Assembly (NCBI RefSeq): GCF_000026985.1
Contig: NC_017390.1
Location: 2,445,917 to 2,463,033, forward strand
From: Erwinia pyrifoliae DSM 12163
GTDB lineage: Bacteria > Pseudomonadota > Gammaproteobacteria > Enterobacterales > Enterobacteriaceae
Direction of reading: 5' to 3'
Length of the DNA: 17,117 bases
Below the pieces are notes generated by a model, which did not search any database, was not told the DNA's origin, and worked only from the letters and a program-made list of their open reading frames with translations. Position numbers and translations under genes: made by a program. Below are positions 14,302 through 17,117 of this stretch, one piece after another. Within the stretch, counting starts at the first letter, position 1. Every line of letters begins with the position of its first letter.

Positions 14302-16119
14302 TCACTTGGCAGACGTTGGAGAAGCGGATCCGCTATCTGCCTGCTTATTATCCGTTTTGCCCTTATCCGCTTCGGTTTTATCTTGCGCTGCCTGCCTTGG
14401 CAATGCCGTCCCGGCAGCGGCTTTTTCGAGAGCGGCTTGGGTTGCGGCAGCTCTGTGCGCGGCGACTTCTTCCGCCGCTGCTTTGTCTGCAGCGGCTTTA
14501 TCGGCGGCAGCCTTATCCGCTTCGGCTTTATCTTGCGCCCCCTGTTTAGGCAGTGCAGTCCCTGCAGCCGCTTTTTCAAGGGCGGCTTTCGCTGCGGCAA
14601 CCCGGTCTGTGGCGACTTTTTCGGCCGCAGCTTTCTCTGCAGCGGCTTTATCAGCAGCCGCTTTCTCTACGGCGGCCTTCTCTGCGGCAGCTTCAGCTTC
14701 AGCGGCTTTGTCCGCAGCCGCTTTATCAGCGGCGGCTTTTTCCATGGCGGCTCTGTCTTCAGCAGCCTTTGCAGCCAGCGCTTTATTGACTGCTGTGTCA
14801 TGATCGACCGGTTTCGCATCATGATCCGATGCAACAGGTTCTGCCGGCGCAGTTTCAGGCACCTGAAGCGGCGTTCCCTGCAATGACTTATTCAGCACCT
14901 GAGTGAACCGATCCCACGGGCAGAAACCGTTGGCATCGGTCGGACAACCCGCCATATGCAACGTGACGCGCTGCGGCGGATTACTCAGTGATAGCGGCTG
15001 TTCATCGCGGAGTTGCCAGGAGGTTTGATAGACATATTCCACTTTGACCAGTTGACGGTCATTTTTCTTATCATGCCAACGCTGGAACTGCACCATACCG
15101 CCAATTGGCGTCTGCTCATTCTGTCCTGGCAACTTGTAAGGTTTAAAATCCAACGCACTCAGCAGTGAGGCGATATTCGAATCATGGCCAACCATCAGCG
15201 TCACTTTCGGCGCAGTGGATTGATCCTGGTCGACCAGTGCGCTGCGGATATAATCCACGAGCGGGGCAGCAACTTCACGCGCCACCACCGGCGATGCGAA
15301 AAGCGTGTCCTGATAGCCATTTTTGATCGCCGCCAGCTCTTGCCACTGGTCGGGCGTTTTGACCTGCCCCCAGGCGACTTGCTCCATCGGCATGCCTTCG
15401 TAATATTGCAGGGTGAATGCGTCCACCAGCGAATTCCCCACCTTCAGTGGGCCAGAAACGCCGGGTTCCTTTCCATTATCTGCCGTGAAGGTATTCTGAT
15501 TGTCACTGGTCAGATCACACGACTTTTTACCGCTGCACGCCGGGGAGTTTTTATAGTTGATGATTTTCTCCAGGCGCTGGAAAGCGGGCTTAAGCACCAG
15601 TTTTTCGCTCTGGCTGTTGAGAGCGGTCAGCGCCTGTTTATTGAACTCTTCGCTGTCATTGGTAATCACCGGGCTGAATATCGGGTCCATGCTGCCCATG
15701 GCGTCCTGATGCGAGACGGGAATATCGCAGCCCGGAAAAGCGCCGGTAATAAAGAACTGTGCGGTGGCCACGGTGCGCTGCAGGCTGTTGGCATAGGCGT
15801 AGATGGCGTTGGAAGCCGGGCATTCACCCTGTTTAGTTACCCCCTGTTGCTCCAGCCATTCGCGGGTATAACGCCCCATATAAACTTCCAGCACGCCGCC
15901 CTTTGTGGTCAGCTCTCCGCCGGGCACATCCCATTTTGGCCAGGCCTTTTGGGTCGCCTTATCCAGCAGGCTGCCATTATCCGCTAAAGGCGCTCGCAGG
16001 TTGTGGCGGCTCATCATCAGCACTTGTTCCAGCTGATAATCACTTTCCGCTGCGCGAGCAGAAATGCCTGGAAGTGCTGAGCAAACGGCCAATGCGCAGA
16101 GACTGAACTTTTTAATCAT
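14302..16119 (-). CDS. agp: Periplasmic glucose-1-phosphatase Agp with long Ala/Lys-rich C-terminal extension
   Basis: Agp is a periplasmic histidine acid phosphatase that splits glucose-1-phosphate and also acts on inositol phosphates. Residues 1-23 form a signal peptide (cleavage likely after SARA). The family motif SRHNLRAP gives catalytic H39, and GHDSN (311-315) supplies D313. [20 protein letters not shown] and [19 protein letters not shown] are nearly those of E. coli Agp (413 residues). The core ends near residue 413 ([17 protein letters not shown]). About 190 further residues follow: a Pro/Asp linker (about 414-442), then [17 protein letters not shown] sequence that looks like a long helix or coiled coil, with two tandem 50-residue repeats (485-534, 535-584) and a hydrophilic tail. 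The extension recalls the TolA central domain. GGAAC precedes the ATG by about 8 bases. Confidence 0.95.
   Translation of the reverse strand: MIKKFSLCALAVCSALPGISARAAESDYQLEQVLMMSRHNLRAPLADNGSLLDKATQKAWPKWDVPGGELTTKGGVLEVYMGRYTREWLEQQGVTKQGECPASNAIYAYANSLQRTVATAQFFITGAFPGCDIPVSHQDAMGSMDPIFSPVITNDSEEFNKQALTALNSQSEKLVLKPAFQRLEKIINYKNSPACSGKKSCDLTSDNQNTFTADNGKEPGVSGPLKVGNSLVDAFTLQYYEGMPMEQVAWGQVKTPDQWQELAAIKNGYQDTLFASPVVAREVAAPLVDYIRSALVDQDQSTAPKVTLMVGHDSNIASLLSALDFKPYKLPGQNEQTPIGGMVQFQRWHDKKNDRQLVKVEYVYQTSWQLRDEQPLSLSNPPQRVTLHMAGCPTDANGFCPWDRFTQVLNKSLQGTPLQVPETAPAEPVASDHDAKPVDHDTAVNKALAAKAAEDRAAMEKAAADKAAADKAAEAEAAAEKAAVEKAAADKAAAEKAAAEKVATDRVAAAKAALEKAAAGTALPKQGAQDKAEADKAAADKAAADKAAAEEVAAHRAAATQAALEKAAAGTALPRQAAQDKTEADKGKTDNKQADSGSASPTSAK
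14368..14667 (-). repeat. Two tandem 150-bp coding repeats in the agp extension
   Basis: Codons 485-534 (14518-14667) and 535-584 (14368-14517) encode two direct 50-residue repeats, 39 of 50 residues identical by eye. Both contain [14 protein letters not shown] or [14 protein letters not shown], then QDK-EAD. The DNA copies differ at many third positions, so the duplication is not recent. Sequence 5' to them (about 443-484) has the same KAAADKAAA style without the GTALP signature. Confidence 0.8.
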
Positions 16120-16450
16120 GTGTGTGTTCCATTGATGCGAAGGGAATGAATCTGCTGGCCAGCGAAGCTTAACGCCCGGGCAACAACCCGCGTCTTACAG
16201 GCTGACTGGGGGTGGCCACCTCTCCAGAGTAAAGACCAGAGGTTCATATCAATCATAAATTAATGAGAATATATCAGATTCTAAACCGGGGGTTGAGTGG
16301 CTTAAAAGGGATAAAAGCAACAAGATGTTTAAACGTGCTTCATTTGGCATCAACCTTGAAAGCCGGTAGACAGCGGGTAAAAAAACGGTAAATGCGCGTC
16401 GTAAGCGCTTTCTTGCGCGCAGCGGCAGAAGCGCTCATCCGGAAAGGCCG
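16120..16450. other. Upstream region of agp, downstream of the tRNA-Ser genes
   Basis: This stretch should hold the leftward agp promoter. It is A/T-rich around 16250-16285. I could not pick one promoter with confidence, saw no clear Pho box, and found no coding frame with family features. A small dyad, ACCTCT/AGAGGT, lies near 16218-16242. Confidence 0.4.
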
Positions 16451-16486
16451 AAAACTAAAACCCCCGAGCTTTTGCAAGCTCAGGGG
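16451..16486 (-). terminator. Intrinsic terminator of the downstream tRNA-Ser gene
   Basis: On the minus strand CCCC-T-GAGCTT and AAGCTCGGGG pair around a GCAA tetraloop, with one bulged base, and run into TTTTAGTTTT. This is a strong rho-independent terminator ten bases after the tRNA 3' end. Confidence 0.85.
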
Positions 16487-16495
16487 CAAATTTGA

Positions 16496-16583
16496 TGGTG
16501 GAGGAGTAGAGATTCGAACTCTAGAACGGTTTCCCGTCGCCGGTTTTCAAGACCGGTGCCTTCAGCCACTCGGCCACTCCTCC
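16496..16583 (-). tRNA. serT: tRNA-Ser (UGA anticodon), copy 1
   Basis: Minus-strand class II tRNA of 88 bases. The acceptor arms are GGAGGAG/CTCCTCC, then discriminator A... read as GCCA-type end with an encoded CCA at plus-strand 16496-16498. The anticodon loop CTTGAAA reads UGA, with a long variable arm and GAGTTCGAATCTC in the T-arm. E. coli serT, the UGA isoacceptor, is single-copy; here an identical second gene lies 335 bases away. It has its own promoter and terminator. Confidence 0.95.
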
Positions 16584-16632
16584 ACACGGTTACCCGCTAA
16601 CGAATTATGCATTCCGCTAACTGATGGGGCGC

Positions 16633-16661
16633 AGTATAGGGAATGTTTTTGCCTTTGCCAA
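16633..16661 (-). promoter_or_regulatory. Sigma-70 promoter of tRNA-Ser copy 1
   Basis: On the minus strand TTGGCA (16656-16661), a 17-base spacer and TATACT (16633-16638) form a near-consensus promoter. A GC-rich discriminator (GCGCCCC) follows, as at stringently controlled stable-RNA promoters. Confidence 0.85.
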
Positions 16662-16793
16662 CACTATTTTTTGCTACTTTGTTGATTTTGTGAGCATTTG
16701 CGCTAAAGTGGCAAAAAAAATCAGCAATCGCGGACGCCGGATGAGTTTCTTTGCACAGCCCGGGCGGCGGAACGGTATTTTTTCGCACATAGC

Positions 16794-16822
16794 AAAACGG
16801 GCCAGCTTTACGCTGACCCGTT
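16794..16822 (-). terminator. Intrinsic terminator of tRNA-Ser copy 2
   Basis: On the minus strand ACGGGTCAGC and GCTGGCCCGT pair (one G-T) around GTAAA and end in TTTTGC. It lies 8 bases after the tRNA 3' end. Its sequence is unrelated to the terminator of copy 1. Confidence 0.75.
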
Positions 16823-16830
16823 AAATTTGA

Positions 16831-16918
16831 TGGTGGAGGAGTAGAGATTCGAACTCTAGAACGGTTTCCCGTCGCCGGTTTTCAAGACCGGTGCCTTCAG
16901 CCACTCGGCCACTCCTCC
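16831..16918 (-). tRNA. tRNA-Ser (UGA anticodon), copy 2
   Basis: Identical over all 88 bases to the first copy, with the UGA anticodon, long variable arm and encoded CCA (16831-16833). It is transcribed leftward from its own promoter and ended by its own terminator, so the two genes are separate transcription units rather than one operon. Confidence 0.95.
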
Positions 16919-16930
16919 ACGATGGGCGGC

Positions 16931-16959
16931 ACTATAAACATCCGCGTTAAGCTTGTAAA
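16931..16959 (-). promoter_or_regulatory. Sigma-70 promoter of tRNA-Ser copy 2
   Basis: On the minus strand TTTACA (16954-16959), a 17-base spacer and TATAGT (16931-16936) precede a GC-rich discriminator GCCGCCC. The layout matches copy 1, but the sequence differs. Beyond it, to the window end, I saw no further feature. Confidence 0.8.
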
Positions 16960-17117
16960 GCAGCTTTTGTTTCAGTCGCGCAAATAAAACTCATCTGGCC
17001 CGAATATGCTGTAATTATCACCAAAGCGTTGACAAAACCAGCAGCGGTTAGCGTAAAGAAGGAACCTGTAAATAATTCTGTGTAACTGCCACCGTATTAA
17101 AGGTGATCGCTCAGGCG

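Larger units (their letters stand above)
16488..16920. repeat. 98-bp direct repeat holding two tRNA-Ser copies
   Basis: Bases 16488-16585 and 16823-16920 are identical, spaced 335 bases apart. Each unit is AAATTTGA, the whole 88-base tRNA and two further bases. The sequence on either side is unrelated: each copy has its own promoter and its own terminator of different sequence. Identity that stops so near the gene ends suggests gene conversion, or an old duplication with strong selection on the tRNA only. Confidence 0.85.

Noticed and set aside
14368..14667. Repeats in agp considered as a CRISPR-like or satellite array
   Set aside because: The repeats are in frame, contiguous, without unique spacers, and conserve protein rather than DNA sequence.
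14276..14803. Plus-strand open frame of 175 codons, Ala/Ser-rich, opposite the agp tail
   Set aside because: It is the antisense shadow of the Ala/Lys-rich repeats in agp; repetitive GC-rich codons suppress stops on the other strand. The agp frame is continuous with a recognised enzyme.
15184..15987. Plus-strand open frame of 267 codons opposite the agp core
   Set aside because: It lies fully inside the agp catalytic domain, has no family features, and the minus strand clearly encodes Agp.

Overview
This window looks like chromosomal DNA of an Enterobacterales member, most likely Erwiniaceae (Erwinia/Pantoea-like). The evidence is near-E. coli-like UvrC, UvrY, PgsA, CycA, RutR, YccJ and Agp proteins, the order uvrY-uvrC-pgsA-glyW-cysT-leuZ, and an sdiA ortholog lying next to a luxI-type synthase gene. 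That pairing is known from Erwinia and Pantoea, whereas E. coli and Salmonella keep only sdiA. The genus is inferred from gene content alone, without any database search.

Left edge (1-750): the end of a P2-like prophage. It holds the 3' part of the late-control gene D, broken by a frameshift, then an intact ogr/delta-type zinc-finger activator and a terminator. The prophage abuts the 3' end of a tRNA-Leu gene. Next (750-4382), all on the minus strand: uvrY (TTG start, overlapping uvrC), uvrC, pgsA, and a Gly-Cys-Leu tRNA operon with its own promoter and terminator.

Quorum-sensing block (4383-7588): yecF (+), a badly decayed GlpM/YdgC-type membrane-protein pseudogene (+), luxI (-) and sdiA (-). 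Between sdiA and luxI lies a 20-bp near-palindrome of CT-N12-AG form. A -10-like hexamer sits where an activator-dependent promoter would need it. SdiA keeps all the acyl-homoserine-lactone pocket residues I checked. In E. coli, SdiA activates uvrY and UvrY drives the Csr small RNAs, so the block could join an AHL signal to the BarA-UvrY-Csr pathway. A 707-bp intergenic region with two strong inverted repeats separates sdiA from cycA.

Right half (7589-17117): cycA (+, D-Ala/D-Ser/Gly permease), a YdjM-like DUF457 membrane protein and rutR (both -), an EamA-type exporter (-), yccJ (+), a succinate-semialdehyde-dehydrogenase-like aldehyde dehydrogenase (+), an Agp-type periplasmic glucose-1-phosphatase (-), and two identical tRNA-Ser(UGA) genes (-), each with its own promoter and terminator. 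rutR, yccJ, agp and serT all map near 22-24 min in E. coli. Here rutR has no rut operon beside it and yccJ has no wrbA, so this part looks rearranged and reduced.

The most unusual items are: (1) an Agp phosphatase carrying a ~190-residue Ala/Lys/Asp/Glu-rich C-terminal tail with two tandem 50-residue repeats; (2) the sdiA-luxI pair with its candidate operator; (3) the GlpM-family pseudogene at the 3' end of luxI; (4) a perfect 14-bp inverted repeat upstream of sdiA. I found no CRISPR array, no insertion sequence and no clear new defence system.
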